Positions 1 to 8,693 of a stretch of DNA of 64,000 nucleotides are shown one piece after another. Under the pieces are notes generated by a model. It had not been told where the DNA came from, did not search any database, and worked only from the letters and a program-made list of their open reading frames with translations. The stretch is taken from assembly GCF_043951865.1 (NCBI RefSeq), contig NZ_JBINJF010000010.1:1-64000 (forward strand). Reading direction: 5' to 3'. Each line of letters opens with the position of its first letter. Positions within the stretch are counted from its first letter, which is position 1. The position numbers were made by a program, and so were the translations under genes. Origin of the DNA: JAMQKA01 sp043951865 (GTDB lineage Bacteria > Bacteroidota > Rhodothermia > Balneolales > Balneolaceae).

Positions 1-234
1 GTGAGAATTAACATCCCTAAGATATTGAATATCAAGCGTTTGCATGGCCTTTCTTAGTTTAAAATTGTTAAAATCCTAACCCCTAAACGCGTTATTAGTA
101 TGAAGAGGTCTAGTTCTATATTGGCCCTGGTATAGCCCCGCAAAATCCAGGTTATGTTGAAGCTTTCAACAGGGAGGGGGATGTAATGCAACCGATTGGA
201 CAGTGGCATAGAAATCTACCAAATTGCAGTGGAA

Positions 235-1098
235 TTACTCAAGAGGGCAGGGAGCGTGGTCCCCGTTTTCGTCGAAGCAGCACCTGTAAGGCAGGATCTT
301 GCTAACAATGCCGGCCAGATATCCCGCTCCGCTGGTAACGTTTGAAACGCCTTCAGGCATGGAGATCAGGTCTTCATCAATTGATCCCATCGGTGGCCAG
401 TTCGGTCCACCGGCCGCTACAAAGATCTCTTTTCGGGTGTAGCCATCAGTATTATGCTCACCCAAAGCGGCCAGGTCTTCTGCCGGGTCTATAGCCACCA
501 CATAGTCGTCCGATCTGCGGCTTACAGTATCGCGGATGTGAGGAACGACGACGATTTTTCCCGATTCGGTATGGAAGCGGGTATGCACGTCAGCCAGCTT
601 TTTTATCCCGTTGATATACACATAGTCGAATCCTGAACGCCCCATCTGAACTACGGGTGTTGGAAAATCCTCCGGGAGCGTCACGGTTGCACTGCTGGTG
701 GCTCCATCTGAACGTTCTGCAGTAAGCCGGTACGTTTCTCCCGCTTTAATATTCATCGTCGACCAGTAGTTTACCGCGTGAGTATATACAAATTCAAACA
801 GCGAGTCCTTCATAACCGCAGACTGGCCGCTTTCCGGATGTTCGAGAACAACAGTTGCAGGGGCATCCCGTTTGAGATCGACCGACTTTCGTATCGGCAT
901 CACCCGAACCCACTGGGTATCCGCAGAAGCATCCAGGTATCCCTGAATCGCAAAAATATATTCATCGTCATCGCTCACTGGGTTGAAGGCCGGGTCGCAG
1001 CTCATGAAACCTGAAGTGGCAAATACCAAAACCAGAATAAACGGGTATAAACTAAAAGGTTGATGGCGTTTTTTATTTTGGATCATCAATTGCAACAT
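235..1098 (-). CDS. DUF4249 domain lipoprotein, partner of TonB receptor
   Basis: A 287-residue protein with a short basic N-terminus, a hydrophobic segment (about residues 15-32) and a lipobox-like FMSC with the lipidated Cys at 34, so probably an outer-membrane lipoprotein. The body (IFAIQGYLDASADTQWVRV, then beta-rich sequence) resembles the DUF4249 family, whose genes typically sit directly after a TonB-dependent receptor. That is the case here: it begins 10 bases after the receptor stop on the same strand, so the two are probably cotranscribed. It is on the short side for the family. The C-terminus has a Cys-rich patch (CCFDENGDHAPC). The ligand is unknown; a role in capture or transport of a substrate with the receptor is inferred from context. 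Confidence 0.8.
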   Translation of the reverse strand: MLQLMIQNKKRHQPFSLYPFILVLVFATSGFMSCDPAFNPVSDDDEYIFAIQGYLDASADTQWVRVMPIRKSVDLKRDAPATVVLEHPESGQSAVMKDSLFEFVYTHAVNYWSTMNIKAGETYRLTAERSDGATSSATVTLPEDFPTPVVQMGRSGFDYVYINGIKKLADVHTRFHTESGKIVVVPHIRDTVSRRSDDYVVAIDPAEDLAALGEHNTDGYTRKEIFVAAGGPNWPPMGSIDEDLISMPEGVSNVTSGAGYLAGIVSKILPYRCCFDENGDHAPCPLE

Positions 1099-1108
1099 TG
1101 TATGCAGG

Positions 1109-3442
1109 TCAAAAATCCAGTGAGCCGGGTTCGTATTTTATTGAAAAGTAGGGGGTAAACGACAGCTGGTCGACGCCCCGGTTGTTGTATACATCATAGT
1201 AAAACAGGTTTTCCTGGTCATATAAATTGATGGCGCCCACCTGAATATTCAGGCGGCCGGAGGACAGCGCAAGGCTCCGTTCCGCCGATATATCCATCCG
1301 GTGGGTGACGGGCAAACGTCCCCTTTGGGTGATCACGCGCTGGGTACCGGGATCCTGCCGCGTAATAGGCAGATGTTCTGAAAACGGGAGGGCTTCAAAA
1401 AAACCTTGTGGCTGTATGAAGGGAAAACCGGTCCCCAGTTGCCAGCGTAGTCCCACGGTATATCCTCCGTGTTCCAGGCTGGCCAGGAAGTTGACCTGGT
1501 GCCGCTGGTCGTGGGGTGGGTGAAATCGTCTGTCGGAATCCCCCGCCCAGTCGCTTACGTTTCCAGCCCGGGTTTCATATTCAGTCCAGCTGTAACCATA
1601 CCCAAGTAACCCGTAAAACAGGCCGGACTGATACTCCAGGCGAATATCGCCGCCCAGCACATATCCTTCAGCGGGAACAAGGTCGGTGGTAAAGCGGGTG
1701 GTGGAATTTCGGGTGGGCACCGACAGGTTTTGCAAACGCTTATAGTAGCTTTCTATCGACCACTCTAACCCCGTCCGGACCGATTGCTGCCAGCCCAGCA
1801 GTCCATGCCAAGCTTCCATTTCAGCTCCTCCTGTTGGGACCGGCATCCATGTTTTAAAAACTGATCCCGCATCCCGCTTGTCGCTGATGCCGGTAACCGG
1901 CTGCCGATATATTCCGCCTGCCAAATGCAATGTTTCGCGTTCAAGCCCCCGCGGCTGCCATGAGAGCCGAAGCCGGGGTTCAATGCTGACGGGAAATGAG
2001 TTGCGATAAATGGTGACTGCACTTCCCGGTTGAATCATAACCCGGCTGCCGACGGGAATGGTGGCCTTGGCATAGGCACCGGAACTGGCCAGGTGGTTGA
2101 AATCTGATTGAGGTCCTCCGAATAGCTCACTCATCTCGTAATTGAACGTAGTGGTGCGAAAAAACATGCCGTAATCAACCCGAATTTGATCAAAGTAGCG
2201 ACTCAGGTTTACGTCCAGGTTTACCCTTGTGGCCCGTGAAGTTCGCTCCGGGTTTTCGCTGCCACCTGCTGCGCTGGATACGTAAGAAAGTCCGGCGTTG
2301 ATATCGAACAGCAGGTCAGATCCTTCCGGAAGGGCCACACAGCGTCCGCCGGCCACCAGGTTTTTCCACCTGATGACATCATTCTCCTGCTCGTCAAGGC
2401 GGCCGCGGTCATAGGTTCGGACACCTGTGACAGAACACCGCGAATTGTTGTTGCCAAAGAAACTCGTTTTCAGATACTGGCTTTCGAAATGCAGCGGCTG
2501 GGAACCTCCCGGCCACCAGGGGCTTGTCTGCTCTATCAATGAACGGCGAACTGATCCGATCCAGGATGATTTCCCTTCTGAAAGGGGCCCCTCAACTACC
2601 ACTTCTCCGAGAAAAGGACTTGCGGAAGCGGTGCCTTCGGCTTCATTTCTGTTACCATCTTTCATCGCAATATCGAGGACTGACGAGATTCGGCTGGTGT
2701 ACCGGGGGCCGAAACCACCCGCATAAAAGTCGGCCGAGGCGACCAGCTCTTCCGGAAAAGTGGAGAAAAATCCAAGGATGTGGAACGGCTGGTAGATCAT
2801 CGTACCGTCTACAAGCACCATGTTTTGGGAGGGTGTTCCGCCCCGGATATGGAGTTGTCCTCCCCGGTCACCGGCTGTCACCACGCCCGGAAGCGTCTGG
2901 AGGTAGCTGGCCAGGTCTCCTCCGCCGGCAGGAGTGGGCACTCTGCTCAGATCTGTGGCTGATACTTTCTGTCGTCCTCCTTCCAGTCGGGCCGCCCCCC
3001 CGGACGCCACAACCAGTTCATCCAGCCGTTCGCTGTCTGGCCGCAGGGAGATGCTGAATGTAAGATTTTGATCGCGTTTAATGGTGAGGGTATCCTGGTA
3101 CGGCATGTAGCCTACGTAGCTAATACGCAAGACATAATTCCCGGGTGTTATATTGCTGATCTGGTAAAACCCGTTGGCGTCGGTTGCCCGCCCTTTGACC
3201 TGCCGGGTGTCTGTCAGTTGCAAGACGACATTTGCGCCCTCCAGCGGTTGTCCGCTCTGGGCGTCGTTGATCAGCCCCCGTACGGAAGCGGTCTGCGCTG
3301 TGGCGCTGCCAAGGGCAAGCATAAAAAATACCACGGCAAGAAGTATCCGAACCACGATATTTTTTGCTGGTTCAAAACGGATGGAAAACAGGGATATACC
3401 TGGGAAAAGGGGAGCCTGCCGGAGTATCAGTTTATCGCTCAC
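1109..3442 (-). CDS. TonB-dependent outer-membrane receptor with carboxypeptidase-regulatory-like domain
   Basis: A 777-residue receptor. A hydrophobic signal segment ends at ATAQ (about residue 50). It is followed by a carboxypeptidase-regulatory-like domain (about 53-135, with GLINDAQSGQPLEGANV and DANGFYQISNI), a plug domain (about 140-270, with QTLPGVVTAGDRGGQLHIRG) and a beta barrel to the C-terminus (ending in F). This is the usual architecture of Bacteroidota TonB receptors that take up oligomers, siderophores or vitamins. The predicted N-terminus is unusually long before the signal segment; a GTG at 3353-3355 (codon 30) would give a normal signal peptide and may be the real start. It lies 10 bases upstream of the DUF4249 gene. 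Substrate not predictable. Confidence 0.9.
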   Translation of the reverse strand: MSDKLILRQAPLFPGISLFSIRFEPAKNIVVRILLAVVFFMLALGSATAQTASVRGLINDAQSGQPLEGANVVLQLTDTRQVKGRATDANGFYQISNITPGNYVLRISYVGYMPYQDTLTIKRDQNLTFSISLRPDSERLDELVVASGGAARLEGGRQKVSATDLSRVPTPAGGGDLASYLQTLPGVVTAGDRGGQLHIRGGTPSQNMVLVDGTMIYQPFHILGFFSTFPEELVASADFYAGGFGPRYTSRISSVLDIAMKDGNRNEAEGTASASPFLGEVVVEGPLSEGKSSWIGSVRRSLIEQTSPWWPGGSQPLHFESQYLKTSFFGNNNSRCSVTGVRTYDRGRLDEQENDVIRWKNLVAGGRCVALPEGSDLLFDINAGLSYVSSAAGGSENPERTSRATRVNLDVNLSRYFDQIRVDYGMFFRTTTFNYEMSELFGGPQSDFNHLASSGAYAKATIPVGSRVMIQPGSAVTIYRNSFPVSIEPRLRLSWQPRGLERETLHLAGGIYRQPVTGISDKRDAGSVFKTWMPVPTGGAEMEAWHGLLGWQQSVRTGLEWSIESYYKRLQNLSVPTRNSTTRFTTDLVPAEGYVLGGDIRLEYQSGLFYGLLGYGYSWTEYETRAGNVSDWAGDSDRRFHPPHDQRHQVNFLASLEHGGYTVGLRWQLGTGFPFIQPQGFFEALPFSEHLPITRQDPGTQRVITQRGRLPVTHRMDISAERSLALSSGRLNIQVGAINLYDQENLFYYDVYNNRGVDQLSFTPYFSIKYEPGSLDF

Positions 3443-3696
3443 GTTATATGATGTTGGAGTTTAAAAGCAGGTCTTCGGTATATTTCAGTTGACCAAGATC
3501 AGGAGATAGCACGTGCCGGCAAAAAACGTAGAATTGACAGAGATTGAGTCATGGTTTATGATCATTAAATATTAAAGAATTATCATCCCAAAAATCAACG
3601 GCTTCAACACCTGTCCCGGTTGGAATATCGGGTATAAAGCCGAAAAATATCCGTATTCCACAAATACCTGTTACCCTAATCAGCCAATGAATACAC

Positions 3697-3863
3697 TAGC
3701 CCGGGATTTTTTACCAAGAAATTTGTCCTCAACGCAGCTGAAAGGCCAATTTCGCAGCCTATTACAGACTGTAATGCTGATTTGGCAGTAAAAATGGTAT
3801 AAGTTATTGTAACCCATAAAGTTATAGGAATTTATCCAAAATACTTGTGAGAAATGCGGGCTA
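3697..3863. mobile_element. MITE-like palindromic element, copy C (CTAGCCCG...CGGGCTAG ends)
   Basis: A non-coding stretch bounded by an 8-base perfect inverted repeat (CTAGCCCG at 3696-3703, CGGGCTAG at 3857-3864). The similarity of the ends continues inward (TTTACCAAGAAATTTG at the left against AAATACTTGTGAGAAATG at the right). Both ends sit at CTAG, so CTAG could be a 4-base target duplication flanking a CCCG...CGGG element. The interior (3731-3766) matches the 3' half of the larger repeats at 44.07 kb and 55.66 kb, as if the central hairpin had been deleted. The right end supplies the stop codon of the neighbouring barrel gene. No transposase is encoded. Confidence 0.6.
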
Positions 3864-5216
3864 GAAATAGGCCGTAACCTGAAGGTACCCGAAGCTGTTT
3901 GAAGAATAGTTTTCAAAAGAAAGATGCCCGTAAAAAGGCTCTGGTTCAGGTCCGCCGAAGAGATGAGTGCCAAGGGAGGCTTCGAAGCTGTCAATTCCGG
4001 AATAGGTTATTTCCGGGTTGACCCAGAAATCCCGCCCGTCGATATTATAGCGACCGAAACCCCGGAACTCCAGCTTATCTCTCATAAAACTGCGCTGCAG
4101 CAGCAGGGTGGCGTAGCGGTAGTGTTGCTTTTGCAAAAGCTCATCGTCATGACCAAAGATAAACTCACTGATAACCTGCGTGCCGATGGTCCATCCCCCG
4201 GTCTCATATTCCAGGCCCGCCATGCCGATCAGCCAGGGTTGGTCTGCCAGGAATCCGTCATCATTGCGGCTGAACGCCTCTTTCAGGCGTAATTGTTCGC
4301 CGGGACTTGGATTTTCATAATTGATTTCCTGCAGGTCCTCAGGAAGGTAATCGAACGAGCGGTGCGTATAGAACGAGGATTCGGATTTAAATAATAATCG
4401 ATTGCCCAGCTGCACGACGCCGGAATAGAAAAAAACCAGGCTTTGCGTAAAATGTTCCTGAAGATGCAGATTTCCGTGAGTACCGGGCTCCGCCTGGAAC
4501 GTTTTGTAGTACCCGGGATTGGGATAATGCCAGTAGAGAATTCCCAGGTCGAGATCATAGTGCAGGTTGGAGCGCATCGCCAGCCTGCCGGCCGCCTGAG
4601 CGTTTTTTAGGGCGGGCTCTCGGCGAAATTGTTGAAATTGAACGGGCAGATCTCCATCGAAAAAGGTTCTCGGGAACCACCGGTCTCCCGGTTCAGGAGT
4701 CTTATTGGGACTAAACACCGGATTGACGACCAGCTGCAGGTAGTCACTGCCAAAATACCTGTAGTATGTCAAAGCATCTACTCCTGTGCGGATATCGGAA
4801 AAACTACGCGTTAAAAATTCCGACAAATCTGCCGGTGATACCAGGTCGGTAACAAACGCCCCATCCGTACGGCCCCACGCTATGATCTGTCGCCCCAGGC
4901 GCAGATCGCTTTTTTTGAAAAAGAGTTCAACATAGGCCTCCCGTAAGCGGTATGATAATGAGTCGACAGATCGATGATAATAATTCTGAACATCGTTGGA
5001 GACCACAATCTGTCCGGCAGAAAGCGAATGACGCAAGTTAAGCCTGAACCGGTTACGTCCCACCAGGATATTATGGTCGGGCACCGTTTGCACAGCATTG
5101 TAGTTGCGGATAAATCCGGTGAATTTGGTTTGAGCATAACTTTCTGAAGAGAAACCAAATAAATAGAAAATGCCAAAACTGAACAGAACGGTAAATAAAC
5201 GGGGATAAAGCTTCAC
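3861..5216 (-). CDS. porin-like outer-membrane beta-barrel protein (DUF1302-like)
   Basis: A 451-residue protein with a signal peptide ending at SYAQ (about residue 29). The rest is alternating beta-strand sequence, and it ends in the C-terminal Phe (VTAYF) common to outer-membrane barrels. The stretch LREAYVELFFKKSDLRLGRQ followed by IIAWGRTDGAFVTDLVSPADL resembles DUF1302/alginate-export-type porins, where 'GRQ..WG' strands recur. The TAG stop coincides exactly with the terminal repeat of a MITE-like element (3697-3863). Gene monocistronic on this strand; the next plus-strand gene diverges from it. The transported substrate cannot be told. Assignment to the DUF1302-like group is moderate; the barrel call is strong. 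Confidence 0.7.
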   Translation of the reverse strand: MKLYPRLFTVLFSFGIFYLFGFSSESYAQTKFTGFIRNYNAVQTVPDHNILVGRNRFRLNLRHSLSAGQIVVSNDVQNYYHRSVDSLSYRLREAYVELFFKKSDLRLGRQIIAWGRTDGAFVTDLVSPADLSEFLTRSFSDIRTGVDALTYYRYFGSDYLQLVVNPVFSPNKTPEPGDRWFPRTFFDGDLPVQFQQFRREPALKNAQAAGRLAMRSNLHYDLDLGILYWHYPNPGYYKTFQAEPGTHGNLHLQEHFTQSLVFFYSGVVQLGNRLLFKSESSFYTHRSFDYLPEDLQEINYENPSPGEQLRLKEAFSRNDDGFLADQPWLIGMAGLEYETGGWTIGTQVISEFIFGHDDELLQKQHYRYATLLLQRSFMRDKLEFRGFGRYNIDGRDFWVNPEITYSGIDSFEASLGTHLFGGPEPEPFYGHLSFENYSSNSFGYLQVTAYF

Positions 5217-5270
5217 GAATAGGGGGTTGATTTTTTTAAGTATTTTTCAGGGGTTCAAATCGTAAATAAA

Positions 5271-5301
5271 TTGCTGATGAAGCAAAAAATGCTTAAATTT
5301 A
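5271..5301 (+). promoter_or_regulatory. Bacteroidota-type sigma-A promoter for SRPBCC gene
   Basis: TTG at 5271-5273, a 20-base spacer, then TAAATTTA at 5294-5301. This matches the Bacteroidota -33/-7 pattern (TTG, 19-21 bases, TAnnTTTG) with one mismatch. It has the same 20-base spacing as the tRNA-Ser and trp leader promoters in this window. The implied start is about 75 bases before the ATG at 5385. Confidence 0.5.
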
Positions 5302-5384
5302 TTGCATTGTGGGTGCTTCCTACGAAGTGACTTAATTAGTCATCATTCAAATGCTAACCTTTCAATTTCGAAGAAAGAATTACT

Positions 5385-5891
5385 ATGGCGCACGAAAGAA
5401 TTGAAGTAGATTTACCTCTAGCCAAAGTTTATGAATATCTAAGCGATCCGCTCTACTTTCCTCACCTGTTAGAACGAATAGATAAAGTTAATAAAGTTAA
5501 CTCTCAAACGTTTGAATTTGCAACTCAAATAGGTGGCGAAGAGTTTCAATGGACAACCAATATTATTGACAATCTTCGCAATACGCGGTTTGCCTGGATA
5601 ACCATCAACGGCAATTTGAATCAAACCGGTACTATTCGGTTTACTCCGCTTGACAACGGAGAGCGTACTCGTGTTGACTTCAGCCTGGATTATCGGACCT
5701 TCTATGGTGAGCCTGAAGAGGACTTGGCTGCATTTATTCAAGCTCTTCCGGCCCAGTTGAAAAAAGACCTGGATCGTTTTAAATCAGAAGCCGAAAGTAA
5801 CAAGTATAAAGAAAAAGCCGATGCGACTTTGGCAGAAATTGAAGCCGAAGAGGAGGAGGCTGAAGCTGAGGAGGACGAGGTTACAGTCTAA
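5385..5891 (+). CDS. SRPBCC/START-like domain protein with acidic tail
   Basis: A 168-residue cytoplasmic protein. Residues 1-140 have the pattern of the SRPBCC (polyketide cyclase/START-like) helix-grip fold: an initial strand IEVDLPLAKVYEYLSDP with the usual 'V(Y/F)xxLSDP' turn, mixed beta strands, and a long C-terminal helix (AQLKKDLDRFKSEAE). Residues about 145-168 are almost all Glu/Asp/Ala (low-complexity acidic tail). The fold binds hydrophobic ligands in other proteins, but no ligand or reaction can be assigned. A strong terminator follows at once (5917-5945), so it is probably a single-gene unit from the promoter at 5271-5301. Confidence 0.75.
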   Translation: MAHERIEVDLPLAKVYEYLSDPLYFPHLLERIDKVNKVNSQTFEFATQIGGEEFQWTTNIIDNLRNTRFAWITINGNLNQTGTIRFTPLDNGERTRVDFSLDYRTFYGEPEEDLAAFIQALPAQLKKDLDRFKSEAESNKYKEKADATLAEIEAEEEEAEAEEDEVTV

Positions 5892-5916
5892 GGTAAGCCT
5901 TGACATATTATAAAAA

Positions 5917-5945
5917 AATGCGTGCTTTACGGCACGCATTTTTTG
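5917..5945 (+). terminator. rho-independent terminator after SRPBCC gene
   Basis: Stem TGCGTGC/GCACGCA around a short TTTACG loop, preceded by an A-run and followed by TTTTTTG, 25 bases after the SRPBCC stop. The flanking A and T runs make it potentially bidirectional. It overlaps the longest possible aroE reading frame, which argues against the earliest aroE start. Confidence 0.8.
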
Positions 5946-5966
5946 TTTAAAGAAACCACGAAAAGT

Positions 5967-6827
5967 TTGAGATTTTCCGAATTTAAAAACTCGACCAATT
6001 CCAACCAGCCTCATTTGCTGCTGCTCGGGCACCCTGTCTCGCAAAGTCTTTCTCCGCTGATGCATAATACCGCTGCAGATCACTACGGCATGGACCTGCG
6101 ATATTTTGCTGTCGACCTGGATCCTTCCGAATTTAACGGCATTGCAGCCCATTTTAACAGCAACCGGTTTCACGGGACGAATATTACCGTTCCCTACAAA
6201 GAGATGTTCATGGACTATGTAGATGAAGTGGAACCGCTGGCAAGGGATATCGGCGCTATTAATACCATCTTTAAACGAGATTACCGGCTGGTTGCTACCA
6301 ATACCGATCTTTACGGCTTTCTGAAACCCCTTGAGCCGATGGAGGATGAGCTGGCCGGTACAAGGGCGGTCATTTTTGGAACCGGGGGAGCTTCAAAAGC
6401 GATTGTAGCTGCGCTGGTGAAAACCGGGGTCGAGGAGCTTATACTGGTTTCGCGCAGTCCCGCCCGCAACAGCGCTTTTGCACAGTATTCCGGAGTGAGG
6501 GTGGTCGGCTACGGGGAATGGTCGGCTTACAGCGATGAGGCGAGCTTGATCGTCAATACCACGCCGCTTGGAATGGAACCGAACATCGACGCGTCGCCCG
6601 TACGAGACAGCGAGAGAGAATTTCTGTCAGGTAAAATCTGTTATGATATCGTTTATAAACCCAATAAAACCCGGTTTCTGCAGCAGGCCGAACAGGCAGG
6701 GGCCACTACAATCGGTGGTCTCGATATGCTGATCCATCAAGGTAGTGAATCTTTCAAGATTTGGACCGGCAAACCGTTCCCGACAGAAATCATAAAAGAA
6801 AAGCTCAATGAGTATTTATACGAATAA
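5967..6827 (+). CDS. aroE: shikimate dehydrogenase
   Basis: NADPH-dependent reduction of 3-dehydroshikimate to shikimate in the chorismate pathway, which feeds the trp operon downstream. The N-terminal substrate domain shows GHPVSQSLSPLMHN and NITVPYKE (catalytic Lys); the nucleotide-binding domain shows the glycine-rich GTGGASKAIV. The C-terminus has GGLDMLIHQG, a family hallmark. The open frame reaches back to a GTG at 5922, but that codon lies inside the terminator hairpin at 5917-5945, so I place the start at the TTG at 5967, which gives a normal N-terminus. This start is uncertain. The gene overlaps pgeF by 20 bases, suggesting translational coupling. Confidence 0.9.
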   Translation: MRFSEFKNSTNSNQPHLLLLGHPVSQSLSPLMHNTAADHYGMDLRYFAVDLDPSEFNGIAAHFNSNRFHGTNITVPYKEMFMDYVDEVEPLARDIGAINTIFKRDYRLVATNTDLYGFLKPLEPMEDELAGTRAVIFGTGGASKAIVAALVKTGVEELILVSRSPARNSAFAQYSGVRVVGYGEWSAYSDEASLIVNTTPLGMEPNIDASPVRDSEREFLSGKICYDIVYKPNKTRFLQQAEQAGATTIGGLDMLIHQGSESFKIWTGKPFPTEIIKEKLNEYLYE

Positions 6828-7572
6828 CCTGAAGCTTGTCGAACCTTCCATTCTAAATGATGAAACAGGAATTAATGCCTGGTTTACGCAGAAGAATGCC
6901 GAGCTTGTAAACAGTTCGGCCGACGTGCCGGGGCTGAACCTCGGTTTTAATACAGATGCCAGCCGGGAACAGGTGGTTGCCAACCGGGATCTGCTTTTTA
7001 AAGCCCTTGGCCAGGAGCCAGACTGGACGGCCTTTGCAGAACAGGTGCATGGAACGCGGGTGAGGGTTGTAAACAGCGGTGGCGTTTTTCCCGAAACCGA
7101 TGGACTGGTGACGCGGATTCCCGGGCTGGCCCTTGGTATACAGGTAGCGGACTGCGCGGCCGTATTACTGGCAGACCCGGTGATGAATGTTGTGGCGGCG
7201 CTTCATGCGGGCTGGCGCGGGGCGGCGGGAGATATATTGCCGAATGGATTACAGGTGATGCGGGAACAGGGCTGCACCCCTTCTGACATCAGGGCGTGGA
7301 TAGGCCCCTGCATCTGCCAGGAGCATTTTGAGGTGGGGGAAGAGGTGGCCGAACAGTTCCCCGCCCGGTTCGTAGACCGCTCTTCTTTTGAGAAACCTCA
7401 TGTTGATCTCAGGGCTTTTCTGCAAAGCCAACTGGTAGGGCAGGGACTTGACCGATCTCACATCCAGGCTGATCAGAGATGCACCGTCGGCGATGCCAAG
7501 CTTTTCTATTCTCACCGCCGGGAGAACGGGCACACCGGGCGCATGATGGCAATTATCCAACTTTCGGACTAA
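6808..7572 (+). CDS. pgeF: peptidoglycan editing factor / YfiH-family multicopper-like hydrolase
   Basis: A 254-residue YfiH/PgeF (DUF152) family protein. The three metal-site residues of the family are present: His81 (EQVHG), Cys116 (VADCAAV) and His133 (HAGWRG). WIGPCICQEHFEVG, also conserved, follows. Family members have been described as purine nucleoside phosphorylase/adenosine deaminase-like enzymes and as PgeF, which removes misincorporated residues from peptidoglycan precursors; the sequence does not separate these roles. The gene overlaps the aroE end by 20 bases and is followed 18 bases later by the deacetylase-like gene, so it belongs to the aroE transcription unit. Confidence 0.88.
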   Translation: MSIYTNNLKLVEPSILNDETGINAWFTQKNAELVNSSADVPGLNLGFNTDASREQVVANRDLLFKALGQEPDWTAFAEQVHGTRVRVVNSGGVFPETDGLVTRIPGLALGIQVADCAAVLLADPVMNVVAALHAGWRGAAGDILPNGLQVMREQGCTPSDIRAWIGPCICQEHFEVGEEVAEQFPARFVDRSSFEKPHVDLRAFLQSQLVGQGLDRSHIQADQRCTVGDAKLFYSHRRENGHTGRMMAIIQLSD

Positions 7573-7590
7573 TTTGAAGAGCAGGCGTGC

Positions 7591-8493
7591 ATGAGAGTCA
7601 GCTATTCTCCTGGTTACAACGCCCCGATCCCCGATGATCATATCTTTCCGATGGGAAAATTCGAGGGGCTGTACCGCTTTGTGACTGAACGAAATATCAT
7701 AGGTGAGTACGAAATTGTGGAACCGGGTTTGGTGGACATGACCAACCTGCTGACCGTCCATGATGAGGAATACGCAGAGGGTATTATGGCGGGAAATATC
7801 GACAAGAAAGCTATGCGGCGGCTGGGGCTGCCCTGGTCGGAAGGATTGGCACGGCGGTCCCGCCTGGCTGTTCAGGGCACAATCAATGCCGCGTTGATGG
7901 CACTGCAGGATGGACTGGCCGGCAACCTGGCGGGCGGGACGCACCACGCCATGCCGGGACACGGAGAGGGCTTCTGCGTGTTCAATGATATCGCCGTGGC
8001 GATAAAGGTCTTACAGCAAAGCATGTGGGCGCGCAAAATTCTGGTGTTGGACTGTGACGTGCACCAGGGCAACGGCACCGCTTCCATCTTTGGTAACAAT
8101 CCGGATGTGTTTACGTTCTCAATACATGGGGCAAAGAACTACCCGTTTCTGAAGCCGCCTTCCACACTGGACATCGGATTGCCGGATAAAACGGGTGACA
8201 AGGTCTATCTTCAACAGCTGGGCGATGCACTGGATACAATATTTCAGCGTTTTGAGCCGGATCTGATATTCTACCTGGGAGGCATTGATCCCCTTGAAAC
8301 CGATCATTTTGGAAGGCTGTCGCTCTCGCTGAAAGGTCTTGAAGAGCGCGACCGAAGGGTCATAAAGACGGCGGCGGATCGCGACATTCCGCTGGTTTTG
8401 ACGCTCTCCGGTGGGTACGCGCCGACACTAAAAGAGACGGTGGAGGCGCACGCCGTGATGTTCAGGGCAGCGAAGGAGTATGAAACCGGTTAA
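7591..8493 (+). CDS. histone deacetylase superfamily hydrolase
   Basis: A 300-residue member of the arginase/deacetylase superfamily (bacterial HDAC-like, related to AcuC and acetylpolyamine amidohydrolases). The catalytic His pair is in GTHHAMPGHGEGFCVFND (117-133). Zinc ligands are Asp156 and His158 (LDCDVHQGNGTA), and the third Asp lies in GGIDPLETD. The motif GYAPTL (TLSGGYA) closes the active site. It removes acyl groups from lysine, polyamine or another small amine; the substrate is not predictable. It lies downstream of aroE-pgeF with an 18-base gap. The N-terminus (MRVSYSPGYN) matches the family start, supporting the ATG. Confidence 0.85.
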   Translation: MRVSYSPGYNAPIPDDHIFPMGKFEGLYRFVTERNIIGEYEIVEPGLVDMTNLLTVHDEEYAEGIMAGNIDKKAMRRLGLPWSEGLARRSRLAVQGTINAALMALQDGLAGNLAGGTHHAMPGHGEGFCVFNDIAVAIKVLQQSMWARKILVLDCDVHQGNGTASIFGNNPDVFTFSIHGAKNYPFLKPPSTLDIGLPDKTGDKVYLQQLGDALDTIFQRFEPDLIFYLGGIDPLETDHFGRLSLSLKGLEERDRRVIKTAADRDIPLVLTLSGGYAPTLKETVEAHAVMFRAAKEYETG

Positions 8494-8658
8494 ATGCAAA
8501 TGAGTGGCCAGCCTATTGGGCAGGCCTCTGTAAAACTCAGCGATGCCGGATAATAATCGTCAGGCATATTTCGATACTGTTCTATCGACATAATATATGA
8601 ATATGCCGTGGCAAGGGATGAATTATTAAATTCATTCTAATTTCCGGCTCATTTTCTC

Positions 8659-8666
8659 TATCTTCC
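8659..8666 (+). promoter_or_regulatory. possible -7 element upstream of dxr
   Basis: TATCTTCC resembles the TATCTTCG box of the trp leader promoter and the Bacteroidota TAnnTTTG consensus. It lies 27 bases before the dxr GTG, but no good TTG is found at the expected upstream distance, so the call is weak. Confidence 0.3.
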
Positions 8667-8693
8667 AACGCTTTTTAACCAGCTAATTTTATC

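Noticed and set aside
1..234. Possible gene fragment at the start of the window
   Set aside because: No frame, tRNA or repeat is convincing; the sequence is probably the 3' flank of the DUF4249 gene.
2524..3057. A 177-residue plus-strand frame inside the TonB receptor gene
   Set aside because: Opposite strand to a clear receptor; Arg/Pro/Gly-rich translation typical of a shadow frame.
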